Origin: an uncultured Kordiimonas sp.
GTDB taxonomy: Bacteria; Pseudomonadota; Alphaproteobacteria; Sphingomonadales; Kordiimonadaceae
Assembly: GCA_947503575.1 (NCBI GenBank)
Contig: CANNDZ010000001.1
Location: forward strand, 186,001 to 250,000
Length of the DNA stretch: 64,000 bases
Reading direction: 5' to 3'
In this document: in pieces, positions 54,974 to 63,145 of the stretch
How positions within the stretch are numbered: the first letter of the stretch is position 1
How the letters are laid out: each line of letters begins with the position of its first letter
The notes under the pieces: model-generated
What the model was told of the DNA's origin: nothing
Database searches by the model: none
What the model saw: the letters and a program-made list of their open reading frames with translations, nothing else
Made by a program: the position numbers and the translations under genes

Positions 54974-56023
54974 GTGAAAATATTCATTAACGGGTTTGGA
55001 CGCATCGGAAGAACAGTCGCCAGAATCATCCTTGAACAGGACGGCGTCGACCTTGCCGGCATCAATGACATTGTCGATAGCCCACAAAATCTCGCCTATT
55101 TGTTGAAGTATGACAGTGTGTATGGTCGCTTGAACAGTGATGTGTTTGCCTCAGGTGCGCAAAATCAACTTCAAATAGGCGGACAAGCCATTCCTGTTTT
55201 CTCCCAGAAAAGCATGACTGATATAGACTGGGGGGCGCTTGACGTTGACATCATCATCGACAGCAGCGGCGTTCAGTCCAACGTGGACTGTGCTGCAAGA
55301 TTGTCTGCTCTGTCTGGCCTAAAGGGTGTTGTCATCACCCATGCACCGTCCAGCGGCATCGACCGCACCATTATTATGGGCGTGAATGAGTCTGACTATC
55401 GGCCAATGACAGACTTTGTGGTTTCCAGCAGTATCTGCGATGCCAACGCTATCGCTCACCCACTCAAAATGGTGGAAGAGCAGTTTGGCATTGAGACTGG
55501 CTCCGTTACGACTATGCACCCCTGGCTTGCATACCAGAATCTTACAGACTCCGCGGTTGCAGGACAGTCTGACCCAGGGCATTTCTGGCCTGATTATTCC
55601 CTGGGGCGCAGCAGCGTTGGCGCTCTCATCCCCAAAAACACAACAGCAGTAAAAGCGCTTAGGCCAGTGCTGCCAAACTTAACCGACCGTTTAAGCAGTT
55701 TCTCCTACCGAATTCCTACGTCTGTTGTCACGAGCGCAGATCTGACTCTTGTGTGCAAAAGGCCGGTGAGCCAAAAGGCTCTGGTAGACGCATTCACAAA
55801 CACATTTACCGGCTCGCGGTATGTGGGCCTTAACTATGAAAGCCTAGTTTCCGTTGATTATGAACGTAGTCCCTATTCCGCAACCATAGATATGCAGTGG
55901 CTTGAGGCTGGGGCCGGCAATTTAGCAAAAATAATTGTCTGGTATGATAATGAATGGGGTTATGCGCAGCGGGCGTTAGATACAGCAAGACTTATGGTCT
56001 CCAAAAAGGGTAATGCATCATGA
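54974..56023 (+). CDS. GAPDH-like dehydrogenase with altered active-site loop
   Basis: 349-residue type I glyceraldehyde-3-phosphate dehydrogenase homologue (INGFGRIGRTVARI at the start, YLLKYDSVYGR, WYDNEWGYAQRALDTA at the end). The catalytic Cys155 and His182 are kept, but the normally invariant SNASCTTN loop reads SSSICDAN, losing the Thr pair that contacts the substrate phosphate. It is the first gene of a tight operon with sugar-activation enzymes, starting at GTG 54974 and overlapping the next gene (ATGA). I infer a changed aldehyde substrate (erythrose-4-phosphate-type or unphosphorylated) rather than glycolysis. Confidence 0.8.
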   Translation: MKIFINGFGRIGRTVARIILEQDGVDLAGINDIVDSPQNLAYLLKYDSVYGRLNSDVFASGAQNQLQIGGQAIPVFSQKSMTDIDWGALDVDIIIDSSGVQSNVDCAARLSALSGLKGVVITHAPSSGIDRTIIMGVNESDYRPMTDFVVSSSICDANAIAHPLKMVEEQFGIETGSVTTMHPWLAYQNLTDSAVAGQSDPGHFWPDYSLGRSSVGALIPKNTTAVKALRPVLPNLTDRLSSFSYRIPTSVVTSADLTLVCKRPVSQKALVDAFTNTFTGSRYVGLNYESLVSVDYERSPYSATIDMQWLEAGAGNLAKIIVWYDNEWGYAQRALDTARLMVSKKGNAS

Positions 56024-56766
56024 TCGTTGGTTTGTTGATCGGCAAAGACAAAAGCACAGGCGTGCCAGGCAAAAACTACCGCGAAATTGTTGGTAGGCCT
56101 ATGTGTGAGTATGGCTTTATAGCAGCGGAAGCTGTAGGGCTTGACAAGGTCTTTGTGTCTACCGACAGCCCCACAATCAAGGCGGTGGGCGAACGTCACA
56201 AAGCCAGCATCATTGATCGCCCTGCAGAGCTCGCACAGCCGGACAGCCTAACCGAAGATGTGTTGAAACATGCCACCCATGAAATTGAGGCAAGCTTGGG
56301 CGAAAAGCCTGACATCGTTGTTCTGTTGTTCGCTAATAACCCGGCCGTTGATGTTGACTTGGTGCGGGAAGGCATAGAAAGTCTTAAAGCAGACTCCTCG
56401 CTTGATTCTGCTTTCTCTGTCAGCCGCTACGATATGTTTTCGCCAGTGCGCGCCAGAACAGTTAGTGCGGAAGGTATGATTGAAAACTATATTCCGCAAT
56501 CCGAACTGTCGGAAACCGCAAGCTCCATACGGTCCAGCGAGGGCGGCATCTATTTTTGTGATCTATCTGTGCAAGTTATGCGTTGGTCATGCTTTGAAAA
56601 CATGGATCAAGGCCCCCAACCTTTCCAGTGGATGGGACATCGTTCCAAAGCACTATTCAATAATTACGGCTTCGATGTTGACAGTGAGTGGCAGTTTGTC
56701 GTGATTGAACACTGGTTAAAGGAACGTGGTTTTACGGCAAAAGCAGTTCCTAATGGTTATGAATAA
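56020..56766 (+). CDS. Acylneuraminate cytidylyltransferase family protein (CMP-sugar synthetase)
   Basis: 248 residues, NeuA/KdsB-type fold that activates a ulosonic acid with CTP. N-terminal P-loop-like GLLIGKDKSTGVPGKNYREI and the next strand VFVSTDSPTIKAVGERH match the family; LLFANNPAVDVDLVREGI replaces the more usual LQPTSPLR sequence, and FDVDSEWQFVVIEHWL resembles the C-terminal IDT/E-D region. The variation suggests a substrate other than sialic acid or Kdo. Overlaps the upstream gene by ATGA; the aldolase follows after 9 bases. Confidence 0.8.
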   Translation: MIVGLLIGKDKSTGVPGKNYREIVGRPMCEYGFIAAEAVGLDKVFVSTDSPTIKAVGERHKASIIDRPAELAQPDSLTEDVLKHATHEIEASLGEKPDIVVLLFANNPAVDVDLVREGIESLKADSSLDSAFSVSRYDMFSPVRARTVSAEGMIENYIPQSELSETASSIRSSEGGIYFCDLSVQVMRWSCFENMDQGPQPFQWMGHRSKALFNNYGFDVDSEWQFVVIEHWLKERGFTAKAVPNGYE

Positions 56767-56775
56767 AGGGCCTTT

Positions 56776-57558
56776 ATGATGGCAAACCAAAGCCCCACGC
56801 AGACATTACGCGATCGCATGAAAGAAAGCGGTATAGTGATCGGCACATGGAACCTGCTGGATGACCCTGATGCGGTCGAAATTATGTGCAATGCAGGCAT
56901 GGACTATATCATTCATGATATGGAGCATGGCACGCACTCGTTGCATAACATAAAGAACATCGTTCGAGCGGCCCATACACAAGATGCTGCAGCACTGGTG
57001 CGACCGCCAGGTATTGATTTTGGCCTAATTCAGAGGGTGTTAGACGCCGGGTGCGATGGCCTGATGGTGCCGAACATACAGTCTGTTGCAGATGCTGCAG
57101 CTGTTATTGACGCAGCATTATACCCACCGGAAGGCAACCGAGGACTATCCCCCTACACACGTGGTATGGGATATGATGGCAAGAACGTTGGGGCGCGGAT
57201 GCAAGCACGCAACTCGGCCTGCTTCATTGGCCTATTGATTGAAGGACACTCTGGTATTGCCTCCCTCAGCGACATTCTGGATCAGTATGGCGACCAAATA
57301 GATGTTATTTATATTGGCCTTTATGATCTCGCGAAACAGATCAACTCCACCGACGACCTGATGTCGGAGCAGATGCAGGCACACATCAAAGACATTATTC
57401 AGCAAGCGGATAAAATGGGTGTAGGTGTAGGTATGCTCGCAAATACGCCAGACATGGTTGGTTTTGCAAAGCAGCATGGTGTGCAGTTCATCGCCTTCAA
57501 GAATGATACGGCCATTTTACATGGTGCTGTCGAATCTATCGTTAAGGCGTGTCAGTGA
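56776..57558 (+). CDS. HpcH/HpaI-family class II aldolase
   Basis: 260-residue metal-dependent pyruvate aldolase of the HpcH/HpaI/CitE superfamily. Conserved elements: GTWNLLDDPDAVEIMCNAGMD, IIHDMEHGTHS with the base His, AALVRPPG (substrate Arg), a metal-ligand Glu in LLIEGHSGI, and IYIGLYDLAKQI with the Asp ligand. Homologues cleave or form 4-hydroxy-2-oxo acids such as 2-keto-3-deoxy-rhamnonate or -glucarate. Set between a CMP-sugar synthetase and a phosphatase, it probably builds a 3-deoxy-2-ulosonic acid from pyruvate and an aldehyde. Either ATG at 56776 or the next codon can be the start. Confidence 0.88.
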   Translation: MMANQSPTQTLRDRMKESGIVIGTWNLLDDPDAVEIMCNAGMDYIIHDMEHGTHSLHNIKNIVRAAHTQDAAALVRPPGIDFGLIQRVLDAGCDGLMVPNIQSVADAAAVIDAALYPPEGNRGLSPYTRGMGYDGKNVGARMQARNSACFIGLLIEGHSGIASLSDILDQYGDQIDVIYIGLYDLAKQINSTDDLMSEQMQAHIKDIIQQADKMGVGVGMLANTPDMVGFAKQHGVQFIAFKNDTAILHGAVESIVKACQ

Positions 57559-57571
57559 AGGAACGACGTGC

Positions 57572-58558
57572 GTGAAAATTGGTATCACAGACTATATTCC
57601 GGCACCTTTTACAATTGAGCGCGATGTCTTTGGAGAGGACGCTGAGCTTGTTTTTCTTGATGCGCTTAATGATGACGACTTCGATGCTGAAAAAATCGTT
57701 GACTTAGACGCGCTTCTTGTTTGGCACGCGCACATATCGAAAAATACGGCAAACGCCCTCAAGCGCTGCAAAATTGTCGTGCGGTACGGCGTCGGTTTTG
57801 ACAATATTGATGTGGCCGCCCTTGAGCAAAATGATATCCTCTTTTGCAACACCCCGGACTATGGAACCGAGGAAGTCGCTGACACAGCAGTTGCTATGGC
57901 TCTGGCGCTCTCTCGGGCCATTTTGGCTTATGACAATTTGGCAAGAACACTTCGGGACAATTGGCAGGAAAATACCATAGGCGGCATCAAACGGCTCGCC
58001 TACAGCACTGTCGGTATCGTTGGCGTTGGTAGAATAGGCTCTGCTGTTTTGAGGCGGTTCCGCCCCTTCGGACCGAGGTTACTGGGATACGACCCCTTCC
58101 TGCCAAGCGGCCATGAAAAAGCGCTAGGGTACAAACGCACCGATACGCTTACCGACCTTTTAGCTGAGGCCGATATCGTATCGCTGCATTGCCCGCTATC
58201 GTCCAAAACCGAGGGGTTGGTAGACGCAGAATTTTTGTCGCACATGAAAAAGGGGGCGATTTTGGTGAACAGTGCGCGGGGTGGCTTGACTCAAGACCTC
58301 GATAGCCTGCATGCAGCACTAAGAGAAGGTAGGCTGGGCGGTGTTGGCCTTGATGTTTTACCGCAGGAGCCACCAAAGAACGGTAGCCTTATCGACGCTT
58401 GGCGGGCGAATGACGCTGCGATAGCAGGGCGCGTTATTATCAACCCACATACTGCGTACTTTTCCGAGCAGGCATGGATGGAAATGCGCCAGAAAACAGC
58501 CGAAACAGCGCTATCTTACCTGCAACACGGACACATCAGAAACCGGATAAGCGTGTAG
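57572..58558 (+). CDS. D-isomer-specific 2-hydroxyacid dehydrogenase
   Basis: 328 residues, NAD-dependent reductase/oxidase of the phosphoglycerate dehydrogenase superfamily. NAD motif GVGRIG (151-156); catalytic Arg236 in NSARGGLTQ, Glu in LPQEPP near 266 and His293 in NPHTAYFSEQ; substrate loop VVRYGVGFDNIDV. Start GTG 57572 has AAGGAA 8 bases upstream; a longer frame from 57458 lies within the aldolase gene. The combination with a GAPDH-like enzyme recalls the Epd-PdxB pair of pyridoxal synthesis, here in a sugar operon. Confidence 0.88.
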   Translation: MKIGITDYIPAPFTIERDVFGEDAELVFLDALNDDDFDAEKIVDLDALLVWHAHISKNTANALKRCKIVVRYGVGFDNIDVAALEQNDILFCNTPDYGTEEVADTAVAMALALSRAILAYDNLARTLRDNWQENTIGGIKRLAYSTVGIVGVGRIGSAVLRRFRPFGPRLLGYDPFLPSGHEKALGYKRTDTLTDLLAEADIVSLHCPLSSKTEGLVDAEFLSHMKKGAILVNSARGGLTQDLDSLHAALREGRLGGVGLDVLPQEPPKNGSLIDAWRANDAAIAGRVIINPHTAYFSEQAWMEMRQKTAETALSYLQHGHIRNRISV

Positions 58559-58567
58559 TAGGCTGAT

Positions 58568-59278
58568 ATGCAAAAAACCAGTACGCAACGAAACTGGGTG
58601 TTTGATTGTGATGGGGTATTGCTGAACTCGAACGAAGCAAAATACCAAGCAATGTTTGACGCGACCAGACCCTTTGGTGAAAAAGAGGCTCATGCGCTGG
58701 TTACTTACCATAGAGCACGCGGCGGCGTCGGGCGCGAGGTAAAGTTTAGGCATTTTTTTAAAACCATACTGGGCCGGGAAGACGATTTTACCCAAGACTA
58801 TGAACAGCTTTTAGCGCGCTATAGCCAGCTTGTTCAGGAATCATTGAAGAGCTGTGATGTAGCGCCCGCGCTTGATGAGGTAATGTCTGCTCTCAAACAG
58901 CTCAACGTTCAATCTTTTGTCATATCCGGAGCTGAACAAACTGAATTGCGCAGCCTCTTGAGACAAAAGAGCATCGACCAATATTTTGAGCGTGTTTTCG
59001 GTAGCCCACGGAGCAAAACACATTGGATGAAACGCATCTCAGACCAATACGGACCTGTTCAGGTATGCATTGGTGACAGCCAGCATGATTACGACGTTGC
59101 CCTGGAATGGGGCGCGCACTTCGTATTTATGTCGCGGTGGACTGAATGGCAAAACGGCGCGTCATTTCTGAAAGACCATGCCGCCATCACTGTTTTAGAC
59201 GACACGCGCGCACTTCTCAACCTGCTGCGGGAGATGCCGGAGACATTGGATCAAATCCCGGATCAAGGAACCCTGTAA
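58568..59278 (+). CDS. HAD-family hydrolase (sugar phosphatase-like)
   Basis: 236 residues with the four HAD motifs: I VFDCDGVLLNSN (nucleophile Asp13, Asp15), II VISGAEQTE, III Lys in RSKTHWM, and IV IGDSQHDYDVA. A helical C1 cap (about residues 20-90) is of the beta-phosphoglucomutase/phosphatase type. Position between ulosonate-type enzymes suggests dephosphorylation of a sugar acid phosphate before CMP activation, as KdsC and NeuB-pathway phosphatases do. TAATG overlap with the next gene. Confidence 0.85.
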   Translation: MQKTSTQRNWVFDCDGVLLNSNEAKYQAMFDATRPFGEKEAHALVTYHRARGGVGREVKFRHFFKTILGREDDFTQDYEQLLARYSQLVQESLKSCDVAPALDEVMSALKQLNVQSFVISGAEQTELRSLLRQKSIDQYFERVFGSPRSKTHWMKRISDQYGPVQVCIGDSQHDYDVALEWGAHFVFMSRWTEWQNGASFLKDHAAITVLDDTRALLNLLREMPETLDQIPDQGTL

Positions 59279-60054
59279 TGCCAGATGTGGCATGCATAAT
59301 TCAGGCTCGACGTCAGTCTTCGCGCTTACCCGATAAGATTTTCAAGACCTTAGGTTCAAAGCCTGCGCTTAAGCATGTGATTGACCGCTGCCATGCAATC
59401 GACGGGGTATCTCACGTCATTGTTGCTTCACCGGACGACCCGATAGAAGACCCGGTTGAAGAGCTTGCCCTGAAAGCCGGTGCCTTAAGCTTTCGTGGCG
59501 ATCCGCAGGACGTTTTGTCCCGATACTTTCACGCCCACCAGCTCGTTGACACCCCGCTTGTCATGCGCGTCACGGGGGATTGCCCGTTAATTGATCCAAC
59601 CTTGTGTTCCGAACTCATAAAAAAGGTGCACCAAGAAGGTGCCGATTACGGTGTCCTAGTGAATTGGCCGCACGGCCTTGATTGTGAAGTTTTCACGCGG
59701 GACCTGTTGCAGCGCGCGCACACTACCGCGCATCTAGACGTGGACAGAGAGCATGTGACGCTATGGATGAAAAAACAACCAAACCTTAAGCGCACAAACG
59801 TTGCCGCGCCTAACGGCGAAATGCATACCGGTAACCGCTGGGTTCTTGATTATCCAAAAGACCTCAAGTTTCTGCAGGCGCTTTTTGCGCAGTTTGACGG
59901 CCTGGGCTCAATGCCGGGGTGGCAGGAGGTAACTGATGTCCTGGAAAGGAACCCACACCTACGCGAGATCAACGCGGAATGCGAGCAAGCATGGGCCAGG
60001 CAGACGAAGCAGGTATATCACAAATCCAAACAACCTGCGCCGCGCAACTATTAG
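59278..60054 (+). CDS. SpsF-like cytidylyltransferase family protein
   Basis: 258 residues resembling SpsF/3-deoxy-manno-octulosonate cytidylyltransferase-like proteins: start IIQARRQSSRLPDKIFKTLG, VIDRCHAIDGVSHVIVASPDD, LSRYFHAHQLVDTPLVMRVT followed by GDCPLIDP, and RWVLDYPKDLKFLQALF. The frame extends upstream to 59146, but the ATG at 59278 overlaps the HAD stop and begins exactly at the family start. A second cytidylyltransferase in one operon is unusual. Last gene of the six-gene operon; no terminator hairpin was seen after it. Confidence 0.85.
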   Translation: MPDVACIIQARRQSSRLPDKIFKTLGSKPALKHVIDRCHAIDGVSHVIVASPDDPIEDPVEELALKAGALSFRGDPQDVLSRYFHAHQLVDTPLVMRVTGDCPLIDPTLCSELIKKVHQEGADYGVLVNWPHGLDCEVFTRDLLQRAHTTAHLDVDREHVTLWMKKQPNLKRTNVAAPNGEMHTGNRWVLDYPKDLKFLQALFAQFDGLGSMPGWQEVTDVLERNPHLREINAECEQAWARQTKQVYHKSKQPAPRNY

Positions 60055-60130
60055 CTGAAATACATTTACCTCTTTTGAAACCTGCAAGGCGTTTCCGTGA
60101 ATCTCATACAGGCTAGCTAATTACTACCTA

Positions 60131-60171
60131 TTGACAATCGCAAAATAATTTCTACTTTGTATTTCAAAGTA
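60131..60171 (+). promoter_or_regulatory. Promoter with overlapping dyad upstream of membrane protein-regulator pair
   Basis: TTGACA (60131-60136) is a perfect -35; TACTTT (60153-60158) is a possible weak -10 at 16-base spacing. Over it lies the perfect dyad TACTTTG-TATTT-CAAAGTA (60153-60171), 22 bases before the start codon. This is a good operator candidate for the winged-helix protein encoded second in the operon. Confidence 0.6.
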
Positions 60172-60192
60172 CTTTTCAAATAGGAAAGAGTT

Positions 60193-60813
60193 ATGAACTC
60201 AATAACCGCTCACAGTGCCGCCGAAGATTTAGCGCTTATTCGCAGCATGATGGAGGCCGGAAGGCAGAAGGCTGCGTTTGACGGGGCGCATCTTGTTGTG
60301 TGGGGCGCGGTGCTGATGGTTTGCTACTTTATGCAATATATGCAGGTGTTTGGTTACATTCCGGGCACACCACTGTGGATATGGCTTCCCGCTTTTGCCG
60401 TTGGGTGGGGGTTTTCCCTTCTATACCGGCGGGGTGCCTGCGAACCAGCCAGTGTGCCTAATATTGCTGTCAGAGCCTACAATGCGGCATGGCTGGCCGT
60501 CGGCATTACAATGCTGCTGCATTTTGGTGCAGCAGTGGTCTCAGGCGTTTTCGACGCCAAAGCCATCACCGTTCTTGCGTGCGGCGTATTTGCCTGCGCT
60601 TTCTATGTCATTTCCATAGTGACAGAATTACGAGCCTTGCGGCTGGCGTCCGTTGGCTGGTGGGGCGTGCTCGTCTATGCGACAATACAGGCACAGTATG
60701 ATGCAGAAATGCTGCTGGTGCTGGCTGCAGCCAGCGCGCTACTTGTTTTGCTGCCTGGTCAGATGATGCGCCGGCTTGCCAACCAACATAACACGACGGC
60801 AGTGACCGCATGA
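60193..60813 (+). CDS. Six-helix hypothetical membrane protein
   Basis: 206 residues; after a soluble 30-residue lead (SAAEDLALIRSMMEAGRQKA) come about five to six transmembrane segments (LVVWGAVLMVCYFMQYMQVF, WIWLPAFAVGWGFSLLY, WLAVGITMLLHFGAAVV, ITVLACGVFACAFYVISIV, LLVLAAASALLVLLPG). AGGAAAGAG precedes the ATG. It overlaps by ATGA the gene of a small winged-helix regulator, a pairing seen for uncharacterised membrane proteins in many bacteria. No function known. Confidence 0.78.
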   Translation: MNSITAHSAAEDLALIRSMMEAGRQKAAFDGAHLVVWGAVLMVCYFMQYMQVFGYIPGTPLWIWLPAFAVGWGFSLLYRRGACEPASVPNIAVRAYNAAWLAVGITMLLHFGAAVVSGVFDAKAITVLACGVFACAFYVISIVTELRALRLASVGWWGVLVYATIQAQYDAEMLLVLAAASALLVLLPGQMMRRLANQHNTTAVTA

Positions 60814-61112
60814 CCTTTGATTATCGTGTCATCAACGATGTCATCCACTCGCGGGTAAGGCTGGCAATTATGTCCTATCTCGCAACAGCGCGTGACGCCG
60901 ACTTTGTGGAGATGAAAAAAGCACTCAAGGTGTCGGACGGCAACCTCAGTACACACCTTAAGAAGCTGGCAGACAAGGCCTATATTTCAATCAGCAAACA
61001 GTTTGTCGGCAACAAGCCCTTGACCCGCATCAGAATAACCCCAGAGGGCGAAGCCGCCTTCCGCGCTTATGTTGATGGCCTGGCCACCTTGATTGAACCG
61101 GCAAGAAAATAG
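60810..61112 (+). CDS. Winged-helix transcriptional regulator (HTH_27-like)
   Basis: 100-residue single-domain DNA-binding protein: HSRVRLAIMSYLATARDADFVEMKKALKV is helix 1-2, SDGNLSTHLKKLADKAYI the recognition helix, and KPLTRIRITPEGEAAFRAYVDGL the wing and dimerisation helix. Matches the small family often encoded beside a membrane protein gene. Likely represses its own operon through the dyad at 60153-60171. Confidence 0.88.
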   Translation: MTFDYRVINDVIHSRVRLAIMSYLATARDADFVEMKKALKVSDGNLSTHLKKLADKAYISISKQFVGNKPLTRIRITPEGEAAFRAYVDGLATLIEPARK

Positions 61113-61156
61113 ACGTACCGCACGCGCAACCTATTGCAAAAAAACAGAGGTGAAAG

Positions 61157-61651
61157 ATGCACGAAGTCTTTGCAAATCTGCACATTTTGGGGGCTGTTTC
61201 AGCCTACCTGACAGCTTTTCTGATTTTTACGCAGCGTGTCGGCAGCCCGCGCCACCGTATTATCGGCATTGGCTATGCTGTTGCCATGCTGACCACGGCG
61301 CTATCAGGCTTTGGTATCTATACGTGGGGCCACCTATCGGTTTTCCATATCTTTTCGATCATCACGTTTCTGACCATCAGTCGCGGATGGTACGCAATTT
61401 ATCAGTTCAGAAAGACCAATGATCGCAAGCATTTGGCCAATCATTATTTTAACATGGCCTACAGTTTTATGGGGCTCAACCTCGCCGCTCTTGGCCAAAC
61501 AATGCGCTTTTTCACATTTGAAGGCATGATGCATTACATCACGGTCATCACCACTATCTACCTCGTGGCCTATCTGGTGGCCAACCGTTTGATACAAGGG
61601 GTTTTCTTCCGGCGCTTTGCGCATTGGTTCGCTGCAAACCCCGCAGAATAG
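61157..61651 (+). CDS. DUF2306-like predicted membrane protein
   Basis: 164 residues with about four transmembrane helices, beginning HEVFANLHILGAVSAYLTAFLIFT and containing HRIIGIGYAVAMLTTALSGFGIY, the conserved pattern of the DUF2306 family (COG5395). His residues near the helix ends (HILG, HRIIG, HIFS) might bind haem or metal, but that is speculation. GAGGTGAAAG lies just before ATG 61157. Follows the regulator gene by 44 bases and may be cotranscribed. The 238-base spacer to ddl shows no further gene. Confidence 0.7.
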   Translation: MHEVFANLHILGAVSAYLTAFLIFTQRVGSPRHRIIGIGYAVAMLTTALSGFGIYTWGHLSVFHIFSIITFLTISRGWYAIYQFRKTNDRKHLANHYFNMAYSFMGLNLAALGQTMRFFTFEGMMHYITVITTIYLVAYLVANRLIQGVFFRRFAHWFAANPAE

Positions 61652-61889
61652 ACACATGGCAACTGGTCCGCATTTCTGTGACAGATATGACGGCGTATGA
61701 TTGTATGCCTGCGCGGCACTAGGGCGGATGGATATTCTTGTCAACGTCATGATCCTGCCATGCTTGTGGATTTTCATGTTTTTGCTTTGCTGACGGGACG
61801 GTTTTGGCTACACCGGGGTCAAGCGTCGGCTTGCTTGTCAATGCATGCCACCCGGCTGTTGCAAACCCAATTGTTACAAAGAGGTATCC

Positions 61890-63113
61890 ATGACGGACAA
61901 GAAAGTGATCGCCGTTGTTTTTGGTGGACGCAGCGTAGAGCATGATGTCAGCATCCTGACCGGGTTACAATTCATCGAAGCGCTTGACCCAACACTTTAC
62001 GATGGGGTGCCATTGTATGTGGACCCGCTGGGTCAATGGTGGACGGGCGATGCCTTAAAAAGCCGCAAAAACTACCCTGTTTCTGTACAGGACGCCGGGC
62101 TTGTTCAGGTAACACTGGACCTTGCGGCACCTGCGGCGGCGCGGCCCCGGCTTGGGTTTCAAAAAAAGAGCCTTCTGGCGGAGAAAACACAGTTCATTGA
62201 ATTTGACCTGATGGTCCCGGCCATCCATGGCTCAAACGGCGAAGACGGCACCCTCCAGGGTTTGCTTGAGTTTGCTGGCATCCCTTATGCCGGTTGTCGA
62301 ACCCTTGGTGCCGCTGCAACCATGAACAAGCAATTTGCCAAAGCCGTTGCCCGCAGGGAAGGTTTGAATGTCCTGCCAGAATTGACCGTTACAAAGCCTA
62401 AAAAAGGCCAGTTTATTGACCCCGGCGAGCTATCCAAGGAACTACAGGCCGCTCTAGGCGACGCCCCCTTTCCGGTGATCGCCAAACCCAGCAACCTGGG
62501 GTCCAGCGTTGGCGTCTCGAAAGCAGATGATATGGACAGCCTGGTCGCATCTCTAATGGCTATTTTCCGGTTGGACGGGTCTGCGATCGTTGAGCCCTTC
62601 GTGCAAAATTTAGTTGAATATAATGTCGCTGTGCGCCGCAACCCCGCGCAGCAGATTGAAACGTCGGCAATTGAGCGCCCCTTAAGCAAAACCGACGTAC
62701 TGGATTTTAAAAACAAGTATCTGGCCGGCGGCGCGCCCGGCGGCCCAAAACTTGATACCGGCCCAAGTGAAGGCATGGCATCCCTGAACCGTGTATTGAA
62801 CCCGGAAGACCTGACACCCGAACAAGAGGCCCAGATGCGCGACACTTCAACTCGCCTGTTTGATGCCTTGTCGCTTGCTGGCAGTGTGCGGATAGACTTT
62901 TTATGTAACAGCGAAACCGGCGAAATCTGGTTCAATGAAGCCAACACCATTCCCGGCTCTTTCGCCTACTTTCTTTGGGAAGCGGCGCCAACACCCCTAA
63001 GCTTTCTGTCACTCACCAGCGACATGATCGCAGAGGGTTTCCGGCTTTCAAGCGACCGGTTGGGCGCTACAGACGCTGCCAGTGGCGGCGCTACAATTTT
63101 CAGTCAGCGCTAG
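61890..63113 (+). CDS. D-alanine-D-alanine ligase-type ATP-grasp enzyme
   Basis: 407 residues. Ddl signatures: VIAVVFGGRSVEHDVSILTG, the Glu/His region HGSNGEDGTLQGLLEFAGI, PYAGC, ATP-grasp lysine strand FPVIAKPSNLGSSVGVSKA, metal site VRIDFLC and FNEANTIPGSFAYFLWE. It is longer than most housekeeping Ddl (about 310-370), with an extended region after the N-terminal domain. In many Alphaproteobacteria Ddl is in the division cluster; this copy instead heads a small operon with an alpha/beta hydrolase and a further gene, so it may be an accessory or D-Ala-D-X ligase. ATG 61890 is preceded by GAGG at 6 bases. Confidence 0.9.
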   Translation: MTDKKVIAVVFGGRSVEHDVSILTGLQFIEALDPTLYDGVPLYVDPLGQWWTGDALKSRKNYPVSVQDAGLVQVTLDLAAPAAARPRLGFQKKSLLAEKTQFIEFDLMVPAIHGSNGEDGTLQGLLEFAGIPYAGCRTLGAAATMNKQFAKAVARREGLNVLPELTVTKPKKGQFIDPGELSKELQAALGDAPFPVIAKPSNLGSSVGVSKADDMDSLVASLMAIFRLDGSAIVEPFVQNLVEYNVAVRRNPAQQIETSAIERPLSKTDVLDFKNKYLAGGAPGGPKLDTGPSEGMASLNRVLNPEDLTPEQEAQMRDTSTRLFDALSLAGSVRIDFLCNSETGEIWFNEANTIPGSFAYFLWEAAPTPLSFLSLTSDMIAEGFRLSSDRLGATDAASGGATIFSQR

Positions 63114-63145
63114 ACCGAAAGCAAAAGCAAACGGAGGCGTTGACG

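Noticed and set aside
61697-61945. Small plus-strand frame before ddl
   Set aside because: Low-quality sequence, overlaps the ddl start in another frame, no ribosome site.
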